Below, piece after piece: positions 1 to 8,497 of a stretch of DNA of 64,000 nucleotides. Within the stretch, counting starts at the first letter, position 1, and the number at the start of each line of letters is the position of its first letter. The DNA is from Hydrocarboniclastica marina. Its GTDB lineage: Bacteria > Pseudomonadota > Gammaproteobacteria > Pseudomonadales > Oleiphilaceae. The translations under genes and the position numbers were made by a program. The notes below the pieces were generated by a model. The model saw nothing but the letters and a program-made list of their open reading frames with translations. It had not been told where the DNA came from and ran no database searches. The DNA is taken from positions 3,224,692 to 3,288,691 of the forward strand of contig NZ_CP031093.1 of the NCBI RefSeq assembly GCF_004851605.1, read 5' to 3'.

Positions 1-1906
1 TGAGTTGTAAGCGCTGCCCGTCAGCATCAGGCACGCACCGGTAAACGCCCAGCCCGATCTCTCCCTGGCGGGCCGCCGCGTGCTCAAACGCCTGAAAGTC
101 GGCGTCTTGATCGAGCGCGTAGCTCCCCTGGTCGCGGAACATGATTTCTGCGCCCCCCACGGTGAAGAGCTCATCGAAAACCACCCGAAACTCCCGCCGC
201 AGAGCTACCTGGGCCAGAACGTGGCTGATAATCAGCGGACTGACCAGCATTTCACTCTGCTGGACGGTTAGCAGTGACTCGTTGTCGGGGTCGCAGAGTT
301 CCATTATCAGCTGTGGCCGGGTCTTATTTTCAGCCGCGTCTCCCTCGACCAGGAAGCCTTCTGCCAATAGGTCGTCCAGCTGCAGGTAGCCCATCATGGT
401 TCGGGCATCGGCTTCCTCACCTGACGCCAGCCGGTCGCTGCTCAGAAGCAGAATACTGTCGTAATGTTGCGGCTCCAGCCGTCTGAGCTCGGCAGCAATG
501 CGGTAGTCGGCTTCAATGTGGCGGCACACCGCCGTGATTTCAGAGTCAGCGTATTCGCGAATTTCCTGGTCTCGCGTCATGGCCGGAATAACCGACACGA
601 TATCTACCTCAAACCGGCGCCGCGTGTAGCTGGAAAACTCTGACATCAAGGACGGAACCCGTGAGTTCCAGCCCAGTACCAGCACCCGGGATGCGCGCAG
701 GCCTTTCAAAGGCGCGCTCGTCTCAAGCGCCCGGCGACTAACAGTGGGCCGGGGCTGAACCCGCAAATCGGGCTGTGTATCGGCATAAGTGCGCGCTATC
801 AGGACCACGCAATCCTTTTTCTGTATCTGTGTTTTGGAATCCGCAAGCAGCATGGGTTTCCAGCCGCCTGACTCGGGTCGCAACAGCCCCATGACGATGG
901 CTCGCGGACAACGGGAGGACAATGTCTGCAGGTCGGCGCCCGGCAGAATGTCTCCGGATCGCACATAGATGGCATTACCTTTTGATCCGGTCAAAAGCTC
1001 ATTGAAGACCTCGGACAAGCCGGGATGCAGAATATTCTGGGTGAGCAGGCGGCTGATAGTGGCGTCGCCGGCGATCACCTCAACCGCGCCTGGGTATGCG
1101 CGCTCTACCACCGAGCGTTTGCGCATATCCTGGATCTCAGCCACAACCAAGGGCAGTGTCGCGGCATTCAGCCGCGCCTGCGCCGCAATCGAAAGTAACG
1201 CCTTGACGGTCTCCACGTCAGATGTCACCAGGCTGTCGGGACCCTGGGAGCTACTGGGCAGAATCACTGCTGCGGCGTCGAGGCAGGCTACCCGATGCAA
1301 GGCATCGGGCTGAATGGCGAGCCCGGAGCGCAACACCACCTGTTTTTCCTTGGCGCCAATGCCGGGCTCGGCCTTCAGCTCAAGTCGCTGGGATGCGGAC
1401 GCTTTCTCGGACAACACCACAAGACGTAAACGCCGCGCATCGTTCCGTTCCAGAAACCGCCTGACCCGGCCGGTCGAACCCAACAGTTCTCGCAGCAGCG
1501 GCAGTGTCCGGCTATTCCAGCCCAGAACAACAATGTGGTGCTGGAACGCAACCGGCGTCAGTCCGCGCTCCAGCGCGTCCATGATCGCGATCAGTTTGCG
1601 GGTCATGATGGCGACCAGGGCACCCAGAAAGACAACATAGCCGCTGACAGTCAGAAGCGTAGAGACAAACCTTCGCCAGCTGCCCTCGTCGTCGCCCAGA
1701 TAGCCAGGATCCGTGAGTCGCAGGAAGGCCCACCAGATCGCCGTGCCCAGGTCGTCAAAAGGTTCGCCGGTCGGTGCCACAAGGAGTCCGCCGACGACCG
1801 AGATCAAGCCGATGGCGACCATCACGACCAGCAGCTGGAAACCGGCGCCCTTGACGAACTGGCGTTCAATGGCGAACTTGACGCGATCCGGGAAACGCAG
1901 TGACAT
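1..1906 (-). CDS. CASTOR/POLLUX-type ion channel with RCK/TrkA-N-like domains, 3' end outside window
   Basis: Partial gene: the start lies inside the window and the C-terminus runs off position 1, leaving 635 codons. ATG at 1906 is preceded by GAGG at a good distance. Reading the minus strand, the N-terminus has a hydrophobic helix (about residues 17-38), a pore-like segment and a second helix ending in VFLGALVAIMTRKL. A first nucleotide-binding-like domain begins HIVVLGWNSRTLPLLREL, and a second begins VLVLGWNSRVPSLMSEF after residue 370. Two helices plus duplicated RCK-like domains fit the CASTOR/POLLUX (DMI1) channel family, whose bacterial members are presumed ligand-gated K+ or Ca2+ channels of the inner membrane. 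The ion and ligand cannot be told from sequence. The gene is divergent from the neighbouring glycosyltransferase. Confidence 0.75.
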   Translation of the reverse strand, partial: MSLRFPDRVKFAIERQFVKGAGFQLLVVMVAIGLISVVGGLLVAPTGEPFDDLGTAIWWAFLRLTDPGYLGDDEGSWRRFVSTLLTVSGYVVFLGALVAIMTRKLIAIMDALERGLTPVAFQHHIVVLGWNSRTLPLLRELLGSTGRVRRFLERNDARRLRLVVLSEKASASQRLELKAEPGIGAKEKQVVLRSGLAIQPDALHRVACLDAAAVILPSSSQGPDSLVTSDVETVKALLSIAAQARLNAATLPLVVAEIQDMRKRSVVERAYPGAVEVIAGDATISRLLTQNILHPGLSEVFNELLTGSKGNAIYVRSGDILPGADLQTLSSRCPRAIVMGLLRPESGGWKPMLLADSKTQIQKKDCVVLIARTYADTQPDLRVQPRPTVSRRALETSAPLKGLRASRVLVLGWNSRVPSLMSEFSSYTRRRFEVDIVSVIPAMTRDQEIREYADSEITAVCRHIEADYRIAAELRRLEPQHYDSILLLSSDRLASGEEADARTMMGYLQLDDLLAEGFLVEGDAAENKTRPQLIMELCDPDNESLLTVQQSEMLVSPLIISHVLAQVALRREFRVVFDELFTVGGAEIMFRDQGSYALDQDADFQAFEHAAARQGEIGLGVYRCVPDADGQRLQL

Positions 1907-2081
1907 GTCTAGCCTCGCAACGTCGGGAATGAGCGCCACTGACCCGTTGGCCGGTTGCCCATGAAGGCGGCTAGAATGCCACATCTGGGACCGGATGCAA
2001 CGGTCACACAGGCCCTCGGCGGACATCGAAACGTCATCTCTCTGTCGTATTGATGTCATGGGCGTACGACAGATTGGGGGT

Positions 2082-3314
2082 ATGAAACTTCCAGACTTTC
2101 ACGTGCCAGCCCCACAAAAACTTCAGCGACGGCATATCGCCATCGTCACCGAAACATTCGCACCAGACGTTAACGGCGTCGCCAACACCCTTGGTTACCT
2201 CTGCCACGGACTACTCTCTGCCGGACATACGGTAACCCTGGTTCGACCAGTGCCTACCGGGGACGTCTCACGCATCTTCGATGCGGGCGAACATGCGGAC
2301 AGCTTTCAGGAAATCAGGGTGAGAGGCGTGCCGTTGCCCCGCTATCGCGAGCTTCAGATCGGCTGGCCCTCAGCTACGCTTTTGCGCACAAGCTGGGCAC
2401 AGAGCCGCCCAGACCAGGTCTACGTCGCTACCCAGGGTCCCCTCGGCTGGTCCGCTCAGCGGGCCGCAAGAAAACTGGCAATACCCGTCTGCGCGGGCTT
2501 CCATACGAACTTCCAGACCTACAGCCGTTACTACGGCCTGGGCTTCATGCAGCGATTCATAACGCTCTACCTGCGGCTGTTCCACAATCGCGCCGCCCTA
2601 ACCCTGGTGCCGACTCAACGTATGCAGGAGCACCTGTTGTCCCTGGGCATACCGCAAACCGCCGTGTGGAGCCGCGGTGTCGATTGTGGACAATTCAGCC
2701 CGGAGTCGCGCGACCCGACTTTACGGCAAGCCTGGGGCGTTGGAGAAGAAGAGCTCGCCGTTCTGTATGTGGGGCGCCTGGCCGCCGAGAAAAATCTGCG
2801 GCAGGTCAGCGCAACCTTTGACAGGCTGCTCGCCATTCACCCCAGGGCCCGCCTTGTGCTTGTCGGGGACGGCCCCCTAAGGGCGGGTTTGGCCCAGCGC
2901 TATCCCGATTACATATTTTGCGGCATGCAAACCGGCACCCGACTGGCCCAACATTATGCCAGCGGAGATCTGCTGCTCTTCCCCAGCAAAACCGACACCT
3001 TCGGCAATGTTGTCATCGAAGCCATGGCCAGCGGTCTACCGGTGGTCGCTTATGACGATGGTGCTGCGGCTGAACACATCGACGATAGCGTATCCGGGCT
3101 GACTGTCCCCCTGGACGACGATGAAGCTTTCACGCGAGCCGCGCTTCGTCTTGCCGATCGACCTTCCCTCCGCTCCCGCATGGGCAAAGCTGCACGACTT
3201 GAAGCATTGAGCCTGAGCTGGAACCGATTGGTGGAACAGTTCCTGGTTCTGATCCCAAACGCACCGCCAGAGGTTGCCGAAGATGCCGCCAGACAGAGCT
3301 ACCCGCCTCTTTGA
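2082..3314 (+). CDS. GT4-family glycosyltransferase
   Basis: About 410 residues of a GT-B-fold retaining glycosyltransferase. The N-terminal domain opens HIAIVTETFAPDVNGVANTL, typical of the MgtA / phosphatidylinositol-mannosyltransferase-like branch. The C-terminal donor-nucleotide domain has LYVGRLAAEKNL and the E-x7-E region in FGNVVIEAMASGLPVVAYDD. ATG at 2082 is chosen because GGGGG lies just upstream and the family N-terminus begins soon after; an in-frame start at 1995 would add 29 unconserved residues. The 3' end overlaps the PAP2 phosphatase gene, so the two are probably co-translated and may act together on a glycolipid. Acceptor and sugar are unknown. Confidence 0.85.
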   Translation: MKLPDFHVPAPQKLQRRHIAIVTETFAPDVNGVANTLGYLCHGLLSAGHTVTLVRPVPTGDVSRIFDAGEHADSFQEIRVRGVPLPRYRELQIGWPSATLLRTSWAQSRPDQVYVATQGPLGWSAQRAARKLAIPVCAGFHTNFQTYSRYYGLGFMQRFITLYLRLFHNRAALTLVPTQRMQEHLLSLGIPQTAVWSRGVDCGQFSPESRDPTLRQAWGVGEEELAVLYVGRLAAEKNLRQVSATFDRLLAIHPRARLVLVGDGPLRAGLAQRYPDYIFCGMQTGTRLAQHYASGDLLLFPSKTDTFGNVVIEAMASGLPVVAYDDGAAAEHIDDSVSGLTVPLDDDEAFTRAALRLADRPSLRSRMGKAARLEALSLSWNRLVEQFLVLIPNAPPEVAEDAARQSYPPL

Positions 3315-3849
3315 GTGGGTTGATCATCATGAGTATCAGGTCTGTAGCCGGATCAATCGTAGCCTGCGCTACCGCCCGCTGAGGAGCTACTTCTCGACTG
3401 TCAGCAAACTCGGAGACGGCTGGATCTGGTACCTGCTGATCCTGGGCATGCCGCTGGCTGATCCGCTCGACGGGGCCCTGGTCGCACTGCAGTGCACGCT
3501 AACCGGACTGTGCTGCACGCTCCTCTACAAACTTCTGAAACGGAGATTGAGCCGAGAGCGCCCTTTCATCTCCTTCCCGACGATTCACTGCGCCGTACCG
3601 CCACTGGACCGCTACAGCTTTCCCTCGGGGCATACCCTCCACGCAGTCTGCTTTTCGCTTGTCATCTATAGCAATTACCCTGCACTGGGCCTGGCCCTGA
3701 TCCCCTTCACCCTGAGCGTGATGGCGTCACGTGTTGTGTTGGGCCTGCATTACCCAAGCGACGTCGCCGCCGGTGCCATCATCGGTGCCGCACTAGCGCT
3801 GGTTTCACAGCACAATTTACAGCCCTGGCTGCTTTCTGCACTGGTTTAG
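3283..3849 (+). CDS. PAP2-superfamily membrane phosphatase
   Basis: A 188-residue integral membrane lipid phosphatase with all three PAP2 signature motifs: KRRLSRERP (KX6RP), FPSGHT (PSGH) and SRVVLGLHYPSD (SRX5HX3D). The conserved histidines are the nucleophile and its partner in hydrolysis of phosphatidate, undecaprenyl diphosphate or similar lipid phosphates. ATG at 3283 has AGAGG nine bases upstream; TTG at 3274 is also in frame but too close to that site. It overlaps the end of the glycosyltransferase gene by about 30 bases, suggesting coupled expression and a shared glycolipid or isoprenoid-carrier role. The exact substrate is not determinable. Confidence 0.9.
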   Translation: MPPDRATRLFEWVDHHEYQVCSRINRSLRYRPLRSYFSTVSKLGDGWIWYLLILGMPLADPLDGALVALQCTLTGLCCTLLYKLLKRRLSRERPFISFPTIHCAVPPLDRYSFPSGHTLHAVCFSLVIYSNYPALGLALIPFTLSVMASRVVLGLHYPSDVAAGAIIGAALALVSQHNLQPWLLSALV

Positions 3850-4198
3850 CGCAGATGCTGTGTGACCAGGCGCCACACAACCAGGCACCCTGTAATAACC
3901 TGTTGTTCAAGCGCACTGTTGACGCTTCAGCCTAGCCATTAATAAACCCGGTTAACTCAATTATCTCTGGCGGCAACAGATTCAGTCAGGCCAGCGGTTT
4001 AACTCTCTCTGCGCAGAGCCCGGATGTGCCAAGCTGCACGGCAGCACTATTATGGCCGGGCCTTGGAGCCGCCTTTCAGCCCTTCAGACATGGACGATGA
4101 CCGGGCAGAGTTATAAGGCAGGATAAAGTAGAGGAGCCGCGCCGTGGTGCTGCCCGGGATAGTCAGGGACGAGCTGGAATGATGGGTAACTGCACAAC
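3850..4198. other. Gene-free interval
   Basis: About 350 bases between the PAP2 gene and the terminator of the VPLPA-CTERM gene. No open frame with a ribosome site, no RNA gene and no convincing repeat is visible. It is slightly more AT-rich around 3935-3965. Nothing else can be supported. Confidence 0.5.
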
Positions 4199-4228
4199 GA
4201 AAAAGGCCGGGGCATTGCCCCGGCCTTG
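4199..4228 (-). terminator. Rho-independent terminator of the VPLPA-CTERM gene
   Basis: A perfect 11-bp inverted repeat (4203-4213 with 4217-4227, loop of three) reads on the minus strand as AAGGCCGGGGC, AAT, GCCCCGGCCTT, followed by further T residues. It starts 20 bases past the stop codon of the minus-strand gene at 4247. Confidence 0.85.
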
Positions 4229-4246
4229 CTCCTGGATCAGCGCTCG

Positions 4247-4801
4247 CTAACTTGCACGGCGCTTGCCAGACATCACCAGTCCGGCCAGGCCGGCCAGCAT
4301 CAGCCAGGCCGCGCCCGGCAGCGGCACAGAGGCAGCCTGACTGAGCATTTGCAAGGAATAGCCAAAAGGTCCTGTTCCATAGGCCAGGAAGTCCGGCACT
4401 TCGCCGCCGATTGCCAGCGTGAACATGCCCGAGGCAGGCAGGATGAAATCCAGGAGGTACTCATTACCCAGGGTAGACGACAGCGTCACCAGGCTGAACA
4501 GGTCCCAGTCGCTATCGTTACTGAAGAAGAACGGCTGGCTGAACGCGTCCGGTTCGCCCGTAAACAGTGAAAAAGCAACGTCGGTCGATTCGCTTTCCGC
4601 GATGAAGCTTACGCTTTCGCCGGCATTGCCCGAGAAAGACCAGAAGTCCACGTCGTTTCCGTTGGCCTGTGCCCAGCCGCTTTCAGTCTCCAACGAGCCG
4701 GTCTGAACCGCTCCGCTGTCGAGACTGCCGTTGTAGCTTATGGCGGCCGACCCTACGGCCGGGATCAATACCAGCGCAAGTACTGCAATCCACTTTGTCA
4801 T
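4247..4801 (-). CDS. Exported protein with VPLPA-CTERM sorting signal
   Basis: A 184-residue secreted protein of unknown function. It begins with a signal peptide (MTKWIAVLALVLIPAVGSAA). The middle resembles bacterial pre-peptidase C-terminal or beta-sandwich modules in composition (DVDFWSFSGNAGESVSF). The C-terminus has the sorting pattern VPLPGAAWLMLAGLAGLV, then a basic tail (GKRRAS), as in PEP-CTERM/VPLPA-CTERM substrates of exosortases. ATG at 4801 has GGAAAGGAAAC upstream; an in-frame start at 5014 would bury the signal peptide. The exosortase must be encoded elsewhere. Its neighbour is an exported PhoX-family protein on the same strand, 88 bases upstream. Confidence 0.8.
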   Translation of the reverse strand: MTKWIAVLALVLIPAVGSAAISYNGSLDSGAVQTGSLETESGWAQANGNDVDFWSFSGNAGESVSFIAESESTDVAFSLFTGEPDAFSQPFFFSNDSDWDLFSLVTLSSTLGNEYLLDFILPASGMFTLAIGGEVPDFLAYGTGPFGYSLQMLSQAASVPLPGAAWLMLAGLAGLVMSGKRRAS

Positions 4802-4889
4802 TTCCGTTTCCTTTCCAGAATGGGGCGAGCGGCGGTTGCCGCTGCCATAATTGTCTTTAATGGTCGTGGTTCTGACTGGGGAACGGCGG

Positions 4890-6290
4890 TTAAAGCGAGC
4901 CGTTATCCCAGGGGCCGGTGATTGCGAAAGTGATCCCCGGGGTCTGGATATTGACGAACAGCCACTGGTTGTAGAATGTGGCACCACACCACTCCCTGCC
5001 GGTGTAATTGCCAATTAATCCGTTTTTCTCCCCGTTAAGCACCACATTGTTCTCGGCAAAAGGGAAAATCTGGCCATCGCGGGTCAGGCCGTGGAGCATC
5101 TGCTTGGGGCGACTGCCGTCTTCGCACAGAATGATGCCGCCGCGCGGGCTCACCGCAATATTGTCAGGCGAGTTGAGAACAGCGGCGCTGGGGCTTTCGA
5201 AGACCAGACGAAGCTTTTCACTGCGTGGCTCGTACTCGAAGATCTGGCCCTGGCCAGCGCTGCCTCCAGAGGTGGAAACGAAGTAAATGTAGCCGCCGTC
5301 GTACCAGCAACCCTCGCCCCTTGACAGGCGAGCGCCGCCCTGGGCCCAGCCCTGCTTGAAGACACCCAGCGAATTCGTCGTGCCAGGTTCGTGGGCCCTT
5401 TCCGGATCTTCGATATCGACCCAGTCCACGGTCCAGGTTGTGTCGTTGGCATAGCCGGCTGACAGGTTGACGTTGTCGCCCTCGAGCACGCGCAGCATCT
5501 GCAGCTTGCCGCCATTCTGGAGCTTGCCGTAGTCGTTCGGGATGAACCGATAGAAGCCAGAGGTGCCGCGGTCTTCTGTCTCGTAGACGATGCCAGTCGC
5601 AGGATCAACAGCGACGGCTTCATGCACGAAACGGCCCATGGCCTTCAGCGGCTCTGCTGAGGCGCGCCCGTAAGCCGGTACTTCGAATATCCAGCCGTGG
5701 GTCTTCGCTGCGTCGTTAGTCTCCGGCCCGGCTGTCGTTTCTTCGCATGTGAGCCAGCTGCCCCAGGGGGTCAGACCGCCGGCACAGTTGGTAGAAGTGC
5801 CCGAAAGTGAAGCGAACGATTCACCCCACTCACCACGATAGGTGTCGAAGGTCAGGTTGGTCGTGCCACCGATGGCGGTCGAGTCATAAGCCAGCCGCGA
5901 CCATGCTGCCCCCTGGCCCCGTTTCTCGTGGTTGCGGATCATGGTCACTGTATTGCCTTTGGCCGCGACTACGCCCATACCATCGTGTGCACTAGGCGTT
6001 TGAGTTCCATCGGCCATCAGGTCGCCGGTCCAGCCGAAGGTTTTGTAGCGGAACCCTTCAGGCAGGCTGATGAGATAGAGTCCGGTAGACTCGTCCATGG
6101 CGGGCATCAGTGGGCCATAATCCGGACTGAAAGGCAGACTGGCCGCGCTTGCGGTACGGCCAATCAGGCCACCAAAGGCGAGGCCTGCGGCGCCCAGCAC
6201 GCTGTTGCGCATGAGGCTGCGGCGACCGATCATAGCCGGCTCGTTTTTTTCGTTCGATGTTGAGCGTGAGTTTGGGGTGGTCGTGTCCAT
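4890..6290 (-). CDS. PhoX-family (DUF839) Tat-exported phosphatase-like protein
   Basis: 466 residues. The N-terminus carries a twin-arginine type signal (GRRSLMRNSVLGAAGLAFGG) ending near TASA, so it should be exported folded. The body matches the DUF839/PhoX beta-propeller family, with blocks such as GGTTNLTFD, TNCAGGLTPWGSWLTCEET and GEGCWYDGGYIYFVSTSGG. Family members are Ca2+/Fe-dependent alkaline phosphatases, but many DUF839 proteins are untested, so phosphatase activity is inferred. ATG at 6290 is preceded by AGGAG. No Pho box was identified. Confidence 0.8.
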   Translation of the reverse strand: MDTTTPNSRSTSNEKNEPAMIGRRSLMRNSVLGAAGLAFGGLIGRTASAASLPFSPDYGPLMPAMDESTGLYLISLPEGFRYKTFGWTGDLMADGTQTPSAHDGMGVVAAKGNTVTMIRNHEKRGQGAAWSRLAYDSTAIGGTTNLTFDTYRGEWGESFASLSGTSTNCAGGLTPWGSWLTCEETTAGPETNDAAKTHGWIFEVPAYGRASAEPLKAMGRFVHEAVAVDPATGIVYETEDRGTSGFYRFIPNDYGKLQNGGKLQMLRVLEGDNVNLSAGYANDTTWTVDWVDIEDPERAHEPGTTNSLGVFKQGWAQGGARLSRGEGCWYDGGYIYFVSTSGGSAGQGQIFEYEPRSEKLRLVFESPSAAVLNSPDNIAVSPRGGIILCEDGSRPKQMLHGLTRDGQIFPFAENNVVLNGEKNGLIGNYTGREWCGATFYNQWLFVNIQTPGITFAITGPWDNGSL

Positions 6291-6400
6291 GTCTCTCTCC
6301 TAGGGATGGGCCAGGTTCGAAACGCCTGGCTGCCCTCAAGATAGGGCCATCCTGTTGCGAAGAGATTGCGTTAACTTGACGCTTTTATTGCGGCTTGGAG

Positions 6401-7291
6401 TCAGTGCTGGCTAATACCCTTAACCTCCTGCCTGACTCTCAGGAAACTGGCAAAGCGGGGGATCCCGTTACGGGTCTTGCCAAAGAATTTATAGGTCACC
6501 AGGCTACCCACGGGCGGCGGCGTGCGCCGCTGGGCGTCGGTAAAACCGGTTCCGAGCCGGAAACTCAGCCCTGCCGGGGTCTGCACCACCAGCGAGCCAA
6601 GCAGGCCGGCGTATTTGCCCTGCCCGGGCAAGTGCTCCAGCACGCGCGCTTCGGCATCGTCATGGGTTTTCACCTTCAGCAGGTCGTCCGTGCGTGCCGC
6701 CCGGTAGAGCGAATCGCCCCGGTGCAGCATGAGCCCTTCGCCGCCGCCGTCCACGACCGAATCGAGTTTGCTCTGCAGCTGCGCTCTCGTCGCAAGCCGA
6801 AACTGCCTGACCACTTCAATGTACGGCGACGGCGGCGTAGCCAGCAAGCGCCTGAGCGTGCCAAGCCGCTGATCAAAGTTGCCTCTCGCTTCCGGCATGT
6901 CGAAGACCATGAACCTGACCCTTTGCCAAAGCGCATCGTCCGGCTCCTGCTGACGCACCGCTCCCATAAGCTTCTCGAACGTGCCCCGCCCCATCCAGAG
7001 TTCACCATCCAGCGGGACTTCCGGGAAGCCAGAGCTGAACCAGGCCGGGGCATGAAACCTGTTACCCTGACGCGAGAGGAACTGTGCGCCGTCCCAGTAA
7101 GCACGCACGCCGTCCAGCTTTTCGCTGACCCAGTACGCCTCAAGGTCGTCCTGATCGGCATAAACATTAGCCAGCATGAGCCCCGGCGGTTGAGCTCTGG
7201 TTTGCGCCAACGGGGCAAACACAAGGCCGATCAGAAAAAAAATAACAAAAACCGGGGGTATCGACCGAAAGTGAGGCAGGTTTGCAGCCAT
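6401..7291 (-). CDS. ligE: Periplasmic ATP-dependent DNA ligase (LigE type)
   Basis: About 296 residues. An N-terminal hydrophobic signal (VFVIFFLIGLVFAPLAQTRA) precedes a minimal ATP-dependent DNA ligase. Motif I is SEKLDGVRAYWDG with the adenylated lysine at about residue 58. Later motifs include PLDGELWMG, GEGLMLHR and DDLLKVKTHDD, and the OB-fold end includes VTYKFFGKTRNGIPRFA. Lig E enzymes seal nicks with ATP, carry export signals and lack extra DNA-binding domains; a role in DNA uptake or extracellular DNA has been proposed. ATG at 7291 is preferred over 7300 because AAGGA lies eight bases upstream of it. It stands alone, divergent from the Fnr gene. Confidence 0.9.
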   Translation of the reverse strand: MAANLPHFRSIPPVFVIFFLIGLVFAPLAQTRAQPPGLMLANVYADQDDLEAYWVSEKLDGVRAYWDGAQFLSRQGNRFHAPAWFSSGFPEVPLDGELWMGRGTFEKLMGAVRQQEPDDALWQRVRFMVFDMPEARGNFDQRLGTLRRLLATPPSPYIEVVRQFRLATRAQLQSKLDSVVDGGGEGLMLHRGDSLYRAARTDDLLKVKTHDDAEARVLEHLPGQGKYAGLLGSLVVQTPAGLSFRLGTGFTDAQRRTPPPVGSLVTYKFFGKTRNGIPRFASFLRVRQEVKGISQH

Positions 7292-7320
7292 GGTTGTCAT
7301 CCTTGTTAACCGGGCCGCAA

Positions 7321-7348
7321 AGTATAGTTTACAAAGCTATTTATACAA
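7321..7348 (-). promoter_or_regulatory. Candidate sigma-70 promoter for ligE
   Basis: On the minus strand TTGTAT (-35-like, 7343-7348) and TATACT (-10, 7321-7326) are separated by 16 bases and lie about 30 bases upstream of the ligE start. Only the -10 is a strong match. Confidence 0.5.
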
Positions 7349-7428
7349 GCATCACAGCGCCGTGAAACAATCTGCCCCTACTCGCTGACTCTGAGTTGTG
7401 GCGCGGACGCAAGCTCGCTGGCGATACG

Positions 7429-7456
7429 ATGGGTAACGCATGGGTAACGCATGGGT
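7429..7456. repeat. Short 11-bp tandem repeat
   Basis: Two exact copies of ATGGGTAACGC (7429-7450) and the start of a third (ATGGGT). It lies in the intergenic space between ligE and the Fnr-like gene. No function can be assigned. Confidence 0.7.
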
Positions 7457-7598
7457 GCGGTGCTGTTCGACCTCACACTCAGTCCAATAAGTAGAGTTCC
7501 TCCTTTCAAGCTCAGGCGGGGTATCCTATCCTCTGTGTCATGAAAGCCGTTCTTAAGGTCCTAGAGCAGGCGACGTTAGATTCAAGAAGGTGTGAACT

Positions 7599-8369
7599 AT
7601 GGACGCAATTCCTATCCGGCCTGCTCTGCCCGAGTGCACAGGTTGTGATCGCTGCAGCCTGAGCAAGCTTTGCCTGCCGCTTGCCCTGAACACACCGGAT
7701 ATGCCGAAGCTGGAAGCCGTGGTGAAACGCGACGCACCCTATGAACGCGGCCGTAAGGTGTTTGAGCAGAACGGGGCTTTTTCGTCCTGTTACGTGGTCC
7801 GTAGCGGGGCTGTGAAAACCTCCATGGCGAGCGAGCGCGGCGACGAAAAAATTCTGGGATTCTACCTGCCAGGGGAAATATTCGGTCTCGATGGTGTACG
7901 CGGTAGCCACTCGTGTACAGCTGTTGCGCTCGAACGCTCGTCGATCTGCGAAATTCCCTTTCCGACACTTGAGGGGCTTGCCCGGGAGCTGCCGGACCTG
8001 CAGCATCACCTGTTCAAACTGATGAGCCGGGAGATTACCGGTGCTGAAGAGCTGGGCATGCTGCTGAGCAAGAACACGGCAGACGAGCGCATCGTTTCGC
8101 TCCTGCTGACGCTGTCGTCCCGTCACGCCCGCCGAAAGCTGTCACCCACCAGTTTCCGCCTGCCCATGCCAAGAGGCGACATTGCCAATTTCCTGGGCCT
8201 TGCGGTTGAGACTGTAAGTCGGGTCTTCACCCGCCTGCAAAAGCAGGAACTGATCAGACTCAATGGACGACAGGTAGAGCTGCTTGAGCTTACTGCACTC
8301 CAGAATCAGTTAAAACAGGCCGCCCGTCCGGATGAAGCCTGCCCCGGCTACGCCAACGCCAGTCGCTAG
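7599..8369 (+). CDS. anr: Fnr/Anr-family oxygen-sensing transcription regulator
   Basis: 256-residue Crp/Fnr regulator with the full iron-sulfur set. The N-terminal cysteines C16, C19 and C25 have the CX2CX5C spacing of Fnr, and the central cysteine is C117 in ICEIPF. A cyclic-nucleotide-binding-like domain is followed by a helix-turn-helix whose recognition helix reads GLAVETVSRVF, keeping the E..SR residues that read TTGAT half sites. It should bind a [4Fe-4S] cluster and activate anaerobic genes at low oxygen. ATG at 7599 has GAAGG at a good distance. Pseudomonas-type members are called Anr and enteric ones Fnr. I saw no clear Fnr box in its own upstream region. Confidence 0.92.
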   Translation: MDAIPIRPALPECTGCDRCSLSKLCLPLALNTPDMPKLEAVVKRDAPYERGRKVFEQNGAFSSCYVVRSGAVKTSMASERGDEKILGFYLPGEIFGLDGVRGSHSCTAVALERSSICEIPFPTLEGLARELPDLQHHLFKLMSREITGAEELGMLLSKNTADERIVSLLLTLSSRHARRKLSPTSFRLPMPRGDIANFLGLAVETVSRVFTRLQKQELIRLNGRQVELLELTALQNQLKQAARPDEACPGYANASR

Positions 8370-8394
8370 CGCCCCATTCGGCTGGTCCAGCTAT

Positions 8395-8460
8395 CAGGAA
8401 TGGCACTCAGAACTCGCAGGAACGGCACTCAGAACCCGCAGGAGTGGCCCTCAGAACCCG
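8395..8460. repeat. Three tandem 22-bp repeats
   Basis: Three adjacent 22-bp units of the form CAGGAayGGCACTCAGAACyCG, with only two to four differences between units, lie just after the stop codon of the Fnr-like gene and before the convergent CAP gene. There are no spacers, so this is not CRISPR. Confidence 0.85.
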
Positions 8461-8497
8461 GGCAAGTCGCCAGCTCGCCAGCGTCCTAAGTGAGCCC

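Noticed and set aside
6395-7309. Long plus-strand open frame opposite ligE (304 codons)
   Set aside because: Translation is Pro/Arg/His-rich with no family resemblance; it is the complement of a well-supported ligase gene in high-GC DNA.
8395-8460. CRISPR-like array
   Set aside because: Units are directly adjacent with no spacers, only three copies, no cas genes.
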